Source: Anthopleura xanthogrammica
Lineage: Eukaryota > Cnidaria > Anthozoa > Actiniaria > Actiniidae
Assembly (NCBI GenBank): GCA_964019055.1
Contig: OZ025215.1
Location: 13,281,518 to 13,345,517, forward strand
DNA: 64,000 bases
Direction: 5' to 3'
Positions 1 through 11,100 of the stretch are shown one piece after another. Each line of letters starts with the position of its first letter. The first letter of the stretch is position 1. Made by a program: the position numbers and the translations under genes. The notes under the pieces were generated by a model, which saw only the letters and a list, made by a program, of their open reading frames with translations, ran no database searches and was not told the DNA's origin.

Positions 1-862
1 TCAGGATTAAACAGTTCCAGTTGTGTTACTTTCAATGCAGAGGATAAAGATGATCCAGCACCTTCATATGGCAAGTTATCAATGGCCTTACTGAGTTCAA
101 CCAAGTCAGAAAACTGGTCAAATTTGATGGCAACTTTGTAGTAATGTGAAAAGGGTATGACACCCACACGAGTTCCATCAGATGAGACAGCAAACTGTTT
201 AATAATATCTTGGACAAATTTCTTGATATAGTTGAAGTTGTTTTCTCCCATACTGGCTGACCGATCAATAACAAAACCAAGATCAATTTGACGCTTGCAT
301 TGTGATGAAGCTAGTGTTGTAAAAAAAAACAGAAGTGAATCAATCAGGAGTCGGCTATACATGGTGATGTAGTTGATTTTGTTATCCTTTCTACCAGTGT
401 ATCATGGCTTTGCGCACTGGGTTAAGCACGACAAATAAGTGCCTTACCGAGTTGTTCTAGCATTAATACTAAACAAAAGTTGTTATATGAATGCATCTGC
501 GTGCGTCAGGTCAGGAATCAGTTTTCAACCAAGCCTTCATGGAGGGGTACATTATTGTTTTCAAGGCGCTAGTCAATTAGTTTTTCGAAGATATTTGAAA
601 ACCTAACGATCTTTTGGGTGGGGGTTCAGTTTGCGTCAGGTCAATCATATTAGAGAAGTAAATATGATCAAATAGGATCAAAGTCGCAGTGGGTAATACC
701 AACAATCAATAATCTTATTGTATTGTTGTTATATCTTAATCTTATCATCAATCATAGACTAGTAATTACTAGTCAAATATCTTACCAAGTGTTCCACAAA
801 ACATCACCAATACGACGAAAGTAACCAGTATACCCTGAACTGAAGAAGACATTTCTATGGAT
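1..862 (-). CDS. Secreted von Willebrand factor A domain protein, 5' end only (partial)
   Basis: Two coding exons are visible on the minus strand. Exon 862-786 starts after a good acceptor (pyrimidine tract then TTGTAG) and holds the ATG at 852-850. It encodes a hydrophobic signal peptide beginning MSSSVQGILVTFVVLVMF and ends at a GTAAGA donor. Exon 310-1 follows an acceptor with a T9 tract and runs off the window. The phase 1 junction gives signal peptide, then ASSQCKRQIDLGFVIDRSASMG. DRSAS is the DxSxS part of the MIDAS metal site, followed by the usual helix and a GVIPFS strand. Phase 1 introns around a vWA domain are typical of secreted or cell-surface modular animal proteins (collagen, matrilin or cochlin-like), but the rest is missing so the family cannot be named. 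A possible 5'UTR exon ends at 1525 (AG|GTAAGT). An in-frame ATG at 362-360 could start a variant, but the spliced signal peptide is better. Confidence 0.8.
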
Positions 863-1139
863 CTACAAGGAGAAAAGACAAGCTACATTGATGTAAATCA
901 CCAATCCCAATCCTTAGTTTCATTTTTTCTACTTTACTCACAAAAGGGTCAAATCTGACGATAGAATGTTGTTTGTTTTTCAGGCGGCACTTTCACACAA
1001 CAACAAAAAAACGAAATTGATTTTTGTTTTGACTGTCCTGATTTGAACCCAAATCAAATTAGTATTTGTGCGATAGTCATCCATAAACACTTACTTTGTA
1101 GAACAAAATAACTTATTAAAAGAATAGGATTTTTTTCTA

Positions 1140-1380
1140 AATGTGCTAAGGGTGAACTAGTGCAATCATTTCTGGGGTCTCGGGTTCAATTCCCGAGACT
1201 CAGAAGACATTTTGGGAAAGTCTGTTTGGTTATTGCCTTGATTAGAGGGTTTCATTTTCTCTGGTTTTCCTCGCCAACATAACCTAGTATGTCAGTTAAA
1301 TCCCGTGCCCTGCTGACTTAGATCAGCCAAGAGGTTGTTTTTTAGGGTTCGATTAAATAGGGTGTTAGTTAGTTTGTTTT
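1140..1380 (+). repeat. tRNA-derived SINE-like repeat (5' part degenerate)
   Basis: A pol III B-box-like sequence (GGTTCAATTCC, 1183-1193) sits in a short dyad (TCTCGGG/CCCGAGA). It is followed by a tail containing CTGGTTTTCCTCGCC and GACTTAGATCAGCC. The same tail words recur near 47465-47530 (GACTTAGATCAACCCAGAGGC), and a similar TTTTCCTCC tail occurs in the minus-strand SINE at 39660-39895, so this is a dispersed family. The A box is not clear. It lies in the probable 5'UTR intron of the vWA gene. Confidence 0.5.
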
Positions 1381-1525
1381 GTGAGTGTGTTTATTTTCCC
1401 TTTTCACTTGATTTTGACTCAACAGTTTACAGAATGTGCACACATTATATTGTACTATTTGCCCGTCCATTGTAAGATAAATCAAACCTTAGTATAAAAT
1501 AAAATTGTTGACCATTTGACTTACC

Positions 1526-2677
1526 TTTTCTCTTATCCAAACTCCATTAATAACTAATAAGACAAACTACAAGGGCAAAAATAAGAGCAGGGAAAGTTTG
1601 TAGACATCCTGTTAAATAAATGACAACAAACAAAAAGCGGCTTCTGGTTCTGAACGCTGATTGGTCAGTCGTGACAGTCCTCGGCAGGTGACTAAAATCA
1701 TGAAATTTGACGGAAATTAACCTCAGTAAAAATATCTATTAATTCTTGCATGGGGTCTTTAAAGAAATTTTTACCTAGAAAATTTTATTGGAAAGCCATA
1801 AAATAACTAATGAGATTGAAATAAGATCATCAGTTACCATAGAAATTTTTATTGAAGCCTGAAGTTTTTCCCTGTTGTTAAAAATATCATTTGAATAGAT
1901 TTTATAATTTTAGCGCGCCCACACAGGCTATTTTGGAGTAATTATGCTATTCAGTGGACTACAGTACGTGCCTGCTCGCTTATAAGTGAGCATCAAGTGT
2001 TGTCAGTGTATTTATTAAACTGATGTCAACTGATTCCCTTCATCATTATTATCAATGCACGAGTATAATAAGCTGGCTAGTTTTACCTCAATAGAACTGA
2101 TAAGCTATATTACGCTAATATGAACCATGATATGAACCATGATATGAACCATGGCATTAAGGCACCAGGAAACTTGTCCACGCTAAGCTCAAATATTCGA
2201 TCATGTACGGCGCTCTTTCATTTCAATCACGGCCCTTCCTACTCAATTTCTACTTTTCACTTTTCAATTCCTTTTCATTCTGAACAAAGTAATCTGTTCA
2301 AGAAAGTATTAGGAAAGTAATATATATATATATTTTTAGTTGTTATGCAGATGTTTTGTCTGAGTTTCTCCATATTTTCTTCTTGTTTATATTTGAGTAA
2401 AGTATTCGAGCACCATGAAAACGTAAACACATCAAATCTTATCATAGTTGGATGAAGCTAATTTAAAATTCTAATTTCTGTAGTAGAGCATCGCTTTAAA
2501 TAGACATGTAACAGACCAAGCTATCACGACACTTCACTGATAGTGAAATGTAGCGCTAACACATCGCCAGCGAACCGATCTTGCTGCCCGATAATACGCT
2601 AAGCTGATGAAAAGTTTACCGTCTCGCTTTTGTTTGTCCATGAACAAGTCCTGAGTCAAGAAAACGCAGTTGTCGAG
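1526..2677. other. Intergenic region between the vWA and TPR genes
   Basis: This is the head-to-head interval between two divergent genes. It is AT-rich, with no supported ORF. Around 2120-2150 there are three copies of a 12-bp word ATGAACCATGAT, and a short TA run lies at 2322-2334. Promoters for both genes should lie here, but I see no clear TATA box or other defined element. Confidence 0.4.
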
Positions 2678-4235
2678 ATGGGAAGCAAACTTTGCTCTAA
2701 ATTTCGTAAATTTAAGAGAAAAGTGTTTTTCAAAAAAGAAAAATATGATCGTCTCGAAGAAGCAGATAAACCAGAAGACTTTCCATCAGAAATTCAGTCC
2801 AGCGTCTCCAAACCGTTAACTGAATCTGACCGGCCGAATGAGAAGTCTATCGTCAAAAAAGAAAAAAGCAATCAACAAGATGATAAAGAATTGATTAAAA
2901 ATGAAGAAACCCACGAACCAACGACTTTCGAAGACATTCAAAGCTCGATTGGAAATTTAGTCGAACAATTAAAAAAGGTTTCCTCGGCTCGTACTGCAGA
3001 AAAGGTTACCGAAAAAGCAGAAATTATCAATAATCTTGGCGCTGCTTATTATAAAATATGCGACTTTCAAATGTCCAAAAAGTATTACGAGATGTATTTG
3101 AAAAACATAGGTAAGAATTCTTCCCCTATATTATTGCAAAGAGCACATTGTAACCTTGGTTGTGTGTACCGGCGCCTTGGCGACTTTGATCAGGCTGACG
3201 AACATTTCCAAGCAGGCTTGGAGATTTCCGAACAACTACAGGATATGAAATCCAAGGGAAGACTTTTGAATAATATGGGAAATATTTGTGAAATGAGAAA
3301 GGATTTTGAAGGAGCTATCTATTATCACGCACAAAGAAGGAGAATAGCTGAAACAATGGGTGACTGGGAAACAGAAGCCAAAGCGTGCGCTAGTCTTGGT
3401 AACTCTTACCAAATCGTTGGTAATCTTCGTGCTAGCATCGTGTTTTACGAGCGTGTGGTCATTTGGCTAAAACGAAAGTACAGTGAGTACTCATTATATT
3501 CTTGTATATTATACTGAGACTACACCGATATGGAATCAGTAATACAAACAAATCAGATCTACGTACAGCAGTATTGACTGTTAAACAGCCGTTTCGTTCG
3601 GTCCCGCTAGAAAACTGCGCGAAACCGTAGCATTCACTTCGCTACTGAGTGAGCTACTTAAGACTAGAACTGGATAATGTCGGTAGATTACTGTATCACT
3701 GTACACCAGGTACGCTGATTGCTTAATCGCAACCACAATGTTCAATTCATTTGAACTGAGTTGGTAAAATAATATCAAAATGAATGACATCATCAACTGA
3801 GCTTGTACCCCTTCAGTATTACATGAACTCGCTAATCAGCAGAAAACATTTTAATATTATATCTTCCGTTCGGCGTATAAAAATAAACCCGGTATTTCTC
3901 TTTTGCGAAGGAGAGCAGCTTGTAGCATCATTGTAATGCAAATGAAAACTGATCAAAGTAAGCTGTGTTAAATAATCATTGTCAGTGCTGTTTTTCGTTA
4001 CCCTAGCAACGAAAAGTACCAAGCAAATTGAACTGGATGTGACGAAACATCTGACACATACAACTGTTGGACAAAAACTGAAATATTAAAGACGAACGAG
4101 TTCTGTTTTATACCAATATACTGGTGAAGTTATTAACATTGCTTCTGTTACTTTTCCACAGTTTTTGAGCAGAGAGAAGGCAAACGAAGATCTATTGTTT
4201 CCAGTTTCTCTCTTGAAGACGAGCAGTGGGTTTGA
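2678..4235 (+). CDS. Tetratricopeptide repeat protein with candidate N-terminal lipid anchor
   Basis: Exon 1 is 2678-3482 and exon 2 is 4162-4235 (donor CA|GTGAGT, acceptor TTTTCCACAG, phase 1). The product is 292 aa. Residues about 105-265 hold at least four TPR helix pairs, recognisable from NNLGAAYYKICDF, CNLGCVYRRLGDFDQADEHF, NNMGNICEMRKDFEGAIYYH and ASLGNSYQIVGNLRASIVFY. These form a superhelical protein-binding surface. The first residues, MGSKLCSKFRKFKRK, have Gly2, Cys6 and a basic run, the pattern of N-myristoylated and palmitoylated membrane proteins. Residues 40-95 are charged and probably disordered. The second exon adds a short tail rich in Ser, Arg and acidic residues, ending EDEQWV. 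An upstream in-frame extension to about 2630 has only a TTG, so the ATG at 2678 is chosen. The family (TTC24, GPSM or TTC28-like) is not resolved. Confidence 0.75.
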
Positions 4236-4340
4236 TCTTTGCTAGCTAGCTACATCAGTGTCACCTGATATCTCCGCTTCATGGATCAATAGCACTGCTA
4301 CCTCAGTTACATCTATTAACTATGGTTAAAACATCTAACC

Positions 4341-4344
<4 letters not shown>

Positions 4345-4384
<40 letters not shown>

Positions 4385-4416
4385 TGATGATGATGATAAT
4401 AATAATAATAATAATA
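4345..4416. repeat. (ATA)n/(ATG)n trinucleotide microsatellite
   Basis: A run of AAT units switches to GAT units at about 4381-4395 and back to AAT. It is plain sequence repetition in the 3' flank of the TPR gene. Confidence 0.9.
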
Positions 4417-4490
4417 CGTATCCGGGTGTCGGTGATGACAACAGTGCCACCATCAGGAACTAAAAGTGTCCTCTTCGAACAGTCTGACAA

Positions 4491-4730
4491 ACTTCACAAG
4501 TACTAGAGTAAATGGTTTGAACCCAGGAGTAGTAGTGGAGTGAGTAATGTGATCGTCCGGGTGAGTCAGTGTAGTGTTGAGAAAGACTGTTGTTGGTGGA
4601 GACTGACGTTTCGACAACCTGAGCTAAGATGACTTCCGCTCAGGTTGTCGAATCGTCAGTCTCCAACAACAACAGTCTTTCTCAAGACTACACTCACTCG
4701 GACGATCACATTACTCACTTCACAAGTACT
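4491..4730. mobile_element. Palindromic retroposon-like insertion with 14-bp target duplication
   Basis: ACTTCACAAGTACT occurs at 4491-4504 and again at 4717-4730, flanking about 212 bp. Inside, 4540-4625 and 4636-4718 form an imperfect inverted repeat (outer word GTGAGTAATGTGATCGTCC). Its loop holds the reverse complement of CAACCTGAGC. Just inside the left duplication is GGTTTGAACCC, the reverse of a pol III B-box-like word. A 14-bp duplication suits LINE-driven retroposition better than a DNA transposase. Confidence 0.6.
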
Positions 4731-6099
4731 GTTATCAAACCTTTAGTTACTGGCCGTTGATTTTTTCTTATAGTAAAACATTCTGACCCTTTTTGATGAG
4801 GTGAACACAGCTGACTCGAGTCACCTAAACGAAATAGTTGTTACCGATAGCTGACTGTCGTGACCTATTCTATACTAACTATCTGTTGAGGCCGAAGGAG
4901 TATTATTGAGTAGTTTGCTTTCCTTCAAACACCAACACCAAATACAAAAGAAAAAGGTTTAGCCCTAGCGACGAGATCACTCTCCCTCCATGTAATTAAA
5001 CGCTATTAGCCATTTTCACATTCCCATAATGCTTTGCTTCTTGGAGGGAAAACCGGTCAAAAAAGAAAAAAAAACTGCTATAAAATTAAACGTTGTACAA
5101 TCGAATGAATACCGTATATAAAGAAAGTTTTATCAGAGTGTAAAATACTGATTATCAGTTCATTCTGACGTTTAGTGCTGAGAAAATGTGTCACTGACTC
5201 ACATCAGTGAAAAGTGCACAAAATTTGCTTTATATAAAGACTTCTTCAAAACTCTTTCTTTTTGTTTCTAGTTGTTTTTCTATACGTATTTATATATCCC
5301 AAGATGCATTTGCAGCATCTTCTGATCAGTAACCCCCAAACCGCAATCAATGTATTGTCTTTACAACTTTATTGGGCAATAGCTGTTAATACGATACATG
5401 AAAATAGTTTAAAGGAAAAGTAGATAAATAAAGCTACCCAATAGGAAAAGCGCGAACGGAACTCTAAGTCCCATGCTAGGCACTTCCTTTGAGGACAGAC
5501 ATATAAATAAATGTAAGATATAATATATATTAAATGAGTAAATGTGTTCTTATCTGTGACACGGTAACTCGCGAACTAGTGACCATCTGCAAGGCAAGTC
5601 GATATAAATAGACTTTCTGGGAGAGTGCAGTATTTCAGCCGTAGAAACGATTTGAATGTCGAAAGGCTGGACAAAAAACTAGAAGGAGCTACCTTACAGA
5701 TGGAATTCCAGAGACAGACTATAAGATTTATAAAATATGATGCTTTAAATGTGCTGGACTTGGACAACGTGACATGAGTAACCTTAGGACACTACAAAGT
5801 AAAACTGATATGGGCTATATACAGCCTAAATGAACAATAAAATGTATTCTAAACGTTAAATCCGTATTGAATACTTCTCTACCATAACTACTTTTTTGGT
5901 TGCCAAGAAACGGAATAAGTAGCCTGCGATAGGTTTTATGATGTTACAGCGGCTTTTCAACTTGCGCAAGCGTCTTAGCTATAGTTACCATTCCCTCACG
6001 ATTGTTCTTGTTTATTTCTCATCGATCGATTTTTCTCTCGGTTTTTCTACCTCCCTGGTTTTCAGTGTCGTTTTTCTTTTTTATTTAAAAAACTACCAA
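4731..6099. other. Intergenic region upstream of IFT25
   Basis: No coding signal was found beyond short chance ORFs. A short TA-rich stretch lies at 5520-5535. No repeat or element with defined ends was recognised here. The IFT25 promoter presumably lies just upstream of 6100. Confidence 0.35.
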
Positions 6100-7758
6100 A
6101 TGCTTGACATTGCTTTAGAGACTGCTGGAGCTAAAATCGCTCAAGCATCTTCTTATGATGAACGGTATCCCCCAGAAAACATCATCGATGGGTAAGAAAA
6201 AACATTGATGTCTTCAAGACCGCCATTTGTTTATATTTCCTTGGAAACGATCTTTTTATCTTTAAAACATATACATTGTGGTTTACGCAGAACACTGGAC
6301 ACATTGTGGCCTACTTCAGGCATGTTCCCTCAAGAATTTGTCATCAGTTTTCCATCACTTATGAGCATTGGAATGATTAAGATCATGTGTTCAAATGGTA
6401 ATTATACATGTAGTAATCGGCTTCACTGTCAATAAGCTTATATTATATTTGATAACTTGGTGATTTTTTTGTTCAGTAAAGAATCTTCAAATCCAAAGGA
6501 GCATTAAATCAGAACCTACTGAGTTTGAAGTGTTGGCTGAAAAAGGTAAAGTACTACAATCTGCTATGAAATTTTCCAATTTCTTTTTTAAAAACTCTAT
6601 TTGTTTATGTATTTTTTTATTAAAGAGCTGGAAAATCTAGAGGGTCAAATGCAGCTAGAAGACATCAAGGTTGGCATTTTGTATGCTTTTTATTCATGAT
6701 GTATAACTATACTAGTATTAAATGGTAGATAGAAGATGAGAAGCTAGGTAGAAATGATAGAAAAATTATTCAAAAGACACTAGCTCCGGATGCCAGTTGG
6801 ATGCTTTACCACTAAGCTACAGGGAGACTCATGTGGTGATGGTCACTTTACTGGGTTGATATCACAGACCGCCTGCATACTGCTAGGCTCAAGCTGTCCA
6901 CCAGTATTTATTCCACACCATATAAAATGAGAATGCAGGAAAGCCACCCTATCGTGTATTCATTTTCTTTTTAGATTTCTTCCTTCTCATCATGTTTTGT
7001 GCATTGAATTTATGCATAATTTTTTCTATTTTCTGTTAGTTATAGTTATACTGTATTTTCGTAGGACACACACTCGTCTTAAGGCTCCTATGTATACCGT
7101 AAATCCTCTTTTAAGCCCCCCCCTCTAATAAGCCCCCCCCCCCCCCTTTTCAAAGGAAGAAATTTATTAAGCCCCGCCTCTCTTTTAAGCACCCTCCCCC
7201 CTCCCCTTCACAACACAATAATGGTAAATCATACTTGAGAGACTAACACAAGTGAATAAAATGTTGAAAATACCGTGTAATTTGAACAATGCATATACCA
7301 TGTTATTGACATCCCTATAGATTATGCAAGACTGTCCATAGTAATACTTCAGTTTAATCCTGAGTTTACCGTGTTGTGTTGTGTGTTTCAGCTAAAAATG
7401 AATAAGCTCCCTCTCTCTATTAAGCCCCCCCTCTCCAATAAGCCCCCCCCCCCCCCCCCCCTCAAATGTGCCTGAAATATACAAGCCCCCCAGGGGGCTT
7501 AATAGAGGATTTACGGTATACTAGAAAATACAAGTGATGAGTGGGATATTCCATGGTATATCACTCCAAACCATTGTATAACTAGTATATACATCCTGTC
7601 CACTGCTACCCTAGAGCATGACCCTAATGTCCTATATTATTGTTATGTTACAGGTTCCTATTACATCAGCAACCCATGTCCGATTTGTTATCAAAAGTGG
7701 TTATGATCATTTTGTTTCAATTCATCGTGTCAGTATTGATGGAACAGCAGTGCAATAA
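6100..7758 (+). CDS. IFT25: Intraflagellar transport protein 25 (HSPB11), one-base frame disruption
   Basis: Five exons are supported: 6100-6191, 6291-6397, 6477-6546, 6626-6669 and 7654-7758. Together they match the human IFT25 plan: YDERYPPENIIDG, then LWPTSGMFPQEFVISF, KNLQIQRSIKSEPTEFE, LENLEGQMQLEDIK and VRFVIKSGYDHFVSIHRVS. IFT25 is a small jellyroll (discoidin-like) calcium-binding subunit that pairs with IFT27 in the IFT-B complex of cilia. The corrected product would be about 138 aa, against 144 in human. Exon 3 ends in six A residues (6540-6545) before G|GTAAAG; five are needed for the phase 1 junction that joins K to ELENLEG. The window copy is therefore one base out of frame, which could be a homopolymer error, a polymorphism or a lesion. 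A poly(A) signal AATAAA is at 7972-7977. Intron 4 holds a tRNA-like fragment and a palindromic element. Confidence 0.85.
6780..6840 (-). repeat. tRNA-derived SINE fragment
   Basis: Read on the minus strand, this contains TAGCTTAGTGGTAAAGCATCC, a good D-arm/A-box-like word, followed by an anticodon-arm-like stretch. It then decays before any B box. It looks like the 5' head of a tRNA-derived repeat in IFT25 intron 4. Confidence 0.4.
7092..7521. mobile_element. MITE-like palindromic element with C-rich termini
   Basis: The left end GTATACCGTAAATCCTCT, followed by TTAAGCCCCCC, is repeated in inverse orientation at the right end, 7480-7521. Several TAAGCCCCCC tracts lie inside. It is about 430 bp with no coding capacity, so it looks like a non-autonomous DNA transposon in IFT25 intron 4. 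Long C runs make the exact length uncertain. Confidence 0.6.
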
Positions 7759-8141
7759 CCAACATATACACTCATATACACTGATGACTTGTAATATATA
7801 ATAGATAGCATTCCACTGTGTTTATGACAGCATAAATTTAACCTAAGGAGTTACTATCAAAAGCAGATTTCTGGTTAGAGCAAGAAAAATATTAATTTAT
7901 TGATATACTGTAAGTTTATACATAAATTATACAGACTAAAGTGTACTTGAAGCCATAAAGAAACTTGTGTTAATAAATTTCGTCTATGGCATTAATAAAA
8001 AAAACATTTGAAAATAATCTGCTGACTAAATGAAAATGCAATAAATTATATAGGAAAAGCTTATTTCCTACCCTGATCCCTACCCCTTAGGAGAACCCAA
8101 GCACTTGGGTACCCTGTGGTTGGCTTTTGTTCTTAATCAAG
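7759..8141. other. IFT25 3' flank and ERMP1 promoter region
   Basis: The first half is the AT-rich 3'UTR of IFT25 with its poly(A) signal. The last 100 bases before the ERMP1 start have no TATA box. No other feature was seen. Confidence 0.4.
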
Positions 8142-8149
8142 ATGGCGGA
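8138..8149 (+). promoter_or_regulatory. TISU/YY1-like start context of ERMP1
   Basis: CAAGATGGCGGA overlaps the initiator ATG at 8142. It matches the TISU consensus SAASATGGCGGC, which in animals acts both as a YY1 promoter site and as a start signal for very short 5' leaders. The motif is seen directly; its activity here is inferred. Confidence 0.55.
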
Positions 8150-11100
8150 CGTAGGAGTGAGAAAAAGAGGCCTCAAAAGTTCTCTAGAAGCTTTTGAAGC
8201 CGAAACCAAAGGCTATAGAAATAAGGAAGAGCTCATAGTTAAAGAAAAGCGAGGTTATTCCTGGGTATTCGTATCTACCTTGTGTTTTTACGGGGTAATA
8301 TTTGTCACTTCCTACCTTGAATCACGTGCTGTTCCTTCGCCCAAAAGACATGTTGACAGTCATATTGGAGAATTCTCCGAAGAAAGAGCTAGAGTTCATC
8401 TAGATGCTATTACTTCATTTGGCCCTCGTCCTACTGGAAGTGTAGCCAATGAAATTCACACAGTAAAGTACATTCTGGATCAAGTATCAAAGATAAAGTT
8501 ATCAGCCAAGAAGTCTGTGGTTGTTGAAGTAGACGTCCAAAAGCCTACTGGTACTTTCTTCCTTGATTTTCTAGACGGGTTTACAAGCCACTATTACAAC
8601 ATTACTAATATCGTAGTACGTGTTAGCCCTGTCAACAACTCACCTCCAGAGCATTCAGTGTTGATTAATGCTCATTTTGATTCTGTCCCCAATTCCCCTG
8701 GTGCCAGTGATGATGCTGTAAGTTGTGCTACAATGCTTGAGATTCTGAGGGTGATGGCTCATTGTCCTGCAGCAAAGCTTACACATGCTGTTATATTTCT
8801 GTTTAATGGAGCAGAAGAGAATGTTCTTCAGGCAAGTCATGGATTTATTACACAGCATCCATGGGCAAAGAGTATTCAAGCATTTGTGAATTTGGAAGCT
8901 GCAGGAGCAGGTACTGGAATGAGAGTTGCATAATTTACTAATCAACAATTTTCTAATCACCAGAAACACAGTATTTTAGGGTAAAACTAGTCATGAAATG
9001 TGGAATGACGTTTCAGTGTTCATCTAACACCATTATCAAGTTCAAAAGGATATAACAACAATTTCTTTTTATTACCCTACGATACAATAGTTTTACAGTG
9101 TATGAATATATAAATTTAACTGGAAAAAAGATAAAAGTTGCTCAGAATAACTATATAAAGCTAATCGAGCTGAGCAACAAAAACTATATCTTTATTAGAC
9201 TGACATATATATATAGACGAGGTAGGGCAAAAGGAAAAAGAATAATGAAAAAATACATTAAACAATAAATTCACACAAGAAAAAAGAAAAAATATCTATG
9301 ACATGGGAAAAAAATAAAATAAAATAAGAGATTTTTAGGGTACCTCTTAAACATACAAATACAGAATGTGTGAAAAATGAAGATAATATCGGATAAGCAT
9401 TTAAATAGGTTTGAAGGAAACAAGATTTTATAGTTGATTTAAATAGTTTATGGGATAGATTTTTAGTGTAATCATCCAGGTCGTTCCATTTGAAAGGACC
9501 GGTATATCGAAGTGAGAACTTGCCATAATTGGTTCTAACAAGATGAATATAAAAAGACATTTTTGTAGCTAATCTAGTTTGATAGCTATGAATAGAGGAC
9601 ACTTACTGAAAAAAGTTATTAAATGTTATTATATAAATTATTATATGAGTATTATCATTTGCCTTCAATACTCCAGTTGCAAGAATGGTAGTTTTTGAAA
9701 CTGGAGTGAGGAGAGGGGAGGTTGTTGGTCATAAAATTTAAACAAATAATTTAGCCATAGAAATTAGAATAGGTATCTGATGGATGTATTGATGTATGTA
9801 TTTTGTTCTTTCAAGGTGGTAAAGAAATAGTGTTTCAGACAGGACCAGAACACCCATGGCTGGTTAAAGCATACACAGAAGTTGCTCCATACCCCAGTGC
9901 TCAGGTGATTGGACAAGAGATCTTTCAAAGTGGTCTTATTCCCAGTGATACAGATTTTAGGATCTTTAGGGATCATGGGAACATTCCAGGAATTGATGTA
10001 GCATACCACACCAATGGCTATGTGTATCACACATATTATGACACCCCAGCAGCAATAACACCAGGTTCTGTTCAGCGTGCAGGAGAGAATGTTCTAGCTG
10101 TTGTCATGGAGATGGCTAATTCACCATTATTGACAGATCCTGGAGAGTACAGGCATGGTGCTATGGTTTTCTTTGATTTCATGGGTCTTTTTATGGTACA
10201 CTATCCTGAGAGAATCGGTGTGATTATAAATAGCACTACTTTCATCATTGCTGTTGTTATGATTGCAAAGAAACTTTCCATGTCAGGAAAGGAAGGAGAA
10301 GAGAGCAAGCAAGGTACTAATGTAAAATGTTTTATCACTTTTGCATGGGCAGATCCAGCAAGCTGATCTGAGAAAAAATATTAGCCAATCAGAATCGAGA
10401 AAATTTGCAAGACTGAGGTGTCATCTTAGTGGCCAGAAGACTCTGGAAACAGTTAAGAGAAGATGTCAGCAAAAATCGAACAAAATCAAAATTTGCCGGC
10501 AACAGTCAAAAATTCGATTTCGCTCATATTTTGGTATTAGGTAGGCCTATATGCGAGATATATCATGGTATGTTTCATTTGTCAAAATATCGCTTCATTT
10601 CCGAGAAAAACGAGAAAAACGAGAAAAACGAATTTGTCAATAATTGACCCTTTGAGAGAGCCAAAATATACTCCAACTTCGGGGGGCTCGCGTGCCTTTG
10701 CAAAAATATCTACATGTTTAATTCTTAAACAACTGTTTTATATGATGTTTTAACTTTAAAAACCTGAAATTTCATTGTCTTCCAATAAATTTATAACAGT
10801 GAAAAAAATTTATTTACCAGGGTACTTTGACGCCTTGTGAAAAGTAATGAATTTTCAAAAAATGTTTTCACTGTGTGCTAAATAAAATAAAAGACCGATA
10901 TTAAGAAAATGAAAAGTCGAAATAATATTCTAACCGTGACTAAGAGCTTTTTTGGGGGTTTTTATTCTGCGACGAGAAATAAAAATTTAAAGTTGGAGAA
11001 ATTTCAAAGAACGGCGGCAGTTGCGCTCAATCAAATGAATTTAAAAATTACCTAAAAGAGCAAAATATCGTAAGATAGCAAAGTACCACCTCAAGCTACT

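Noticed and set aside
8655..8969. 104-aa minus-strand ORF over ERMP1 exon 1
   Set aside because: Antisense shadow of a well-supported exon.
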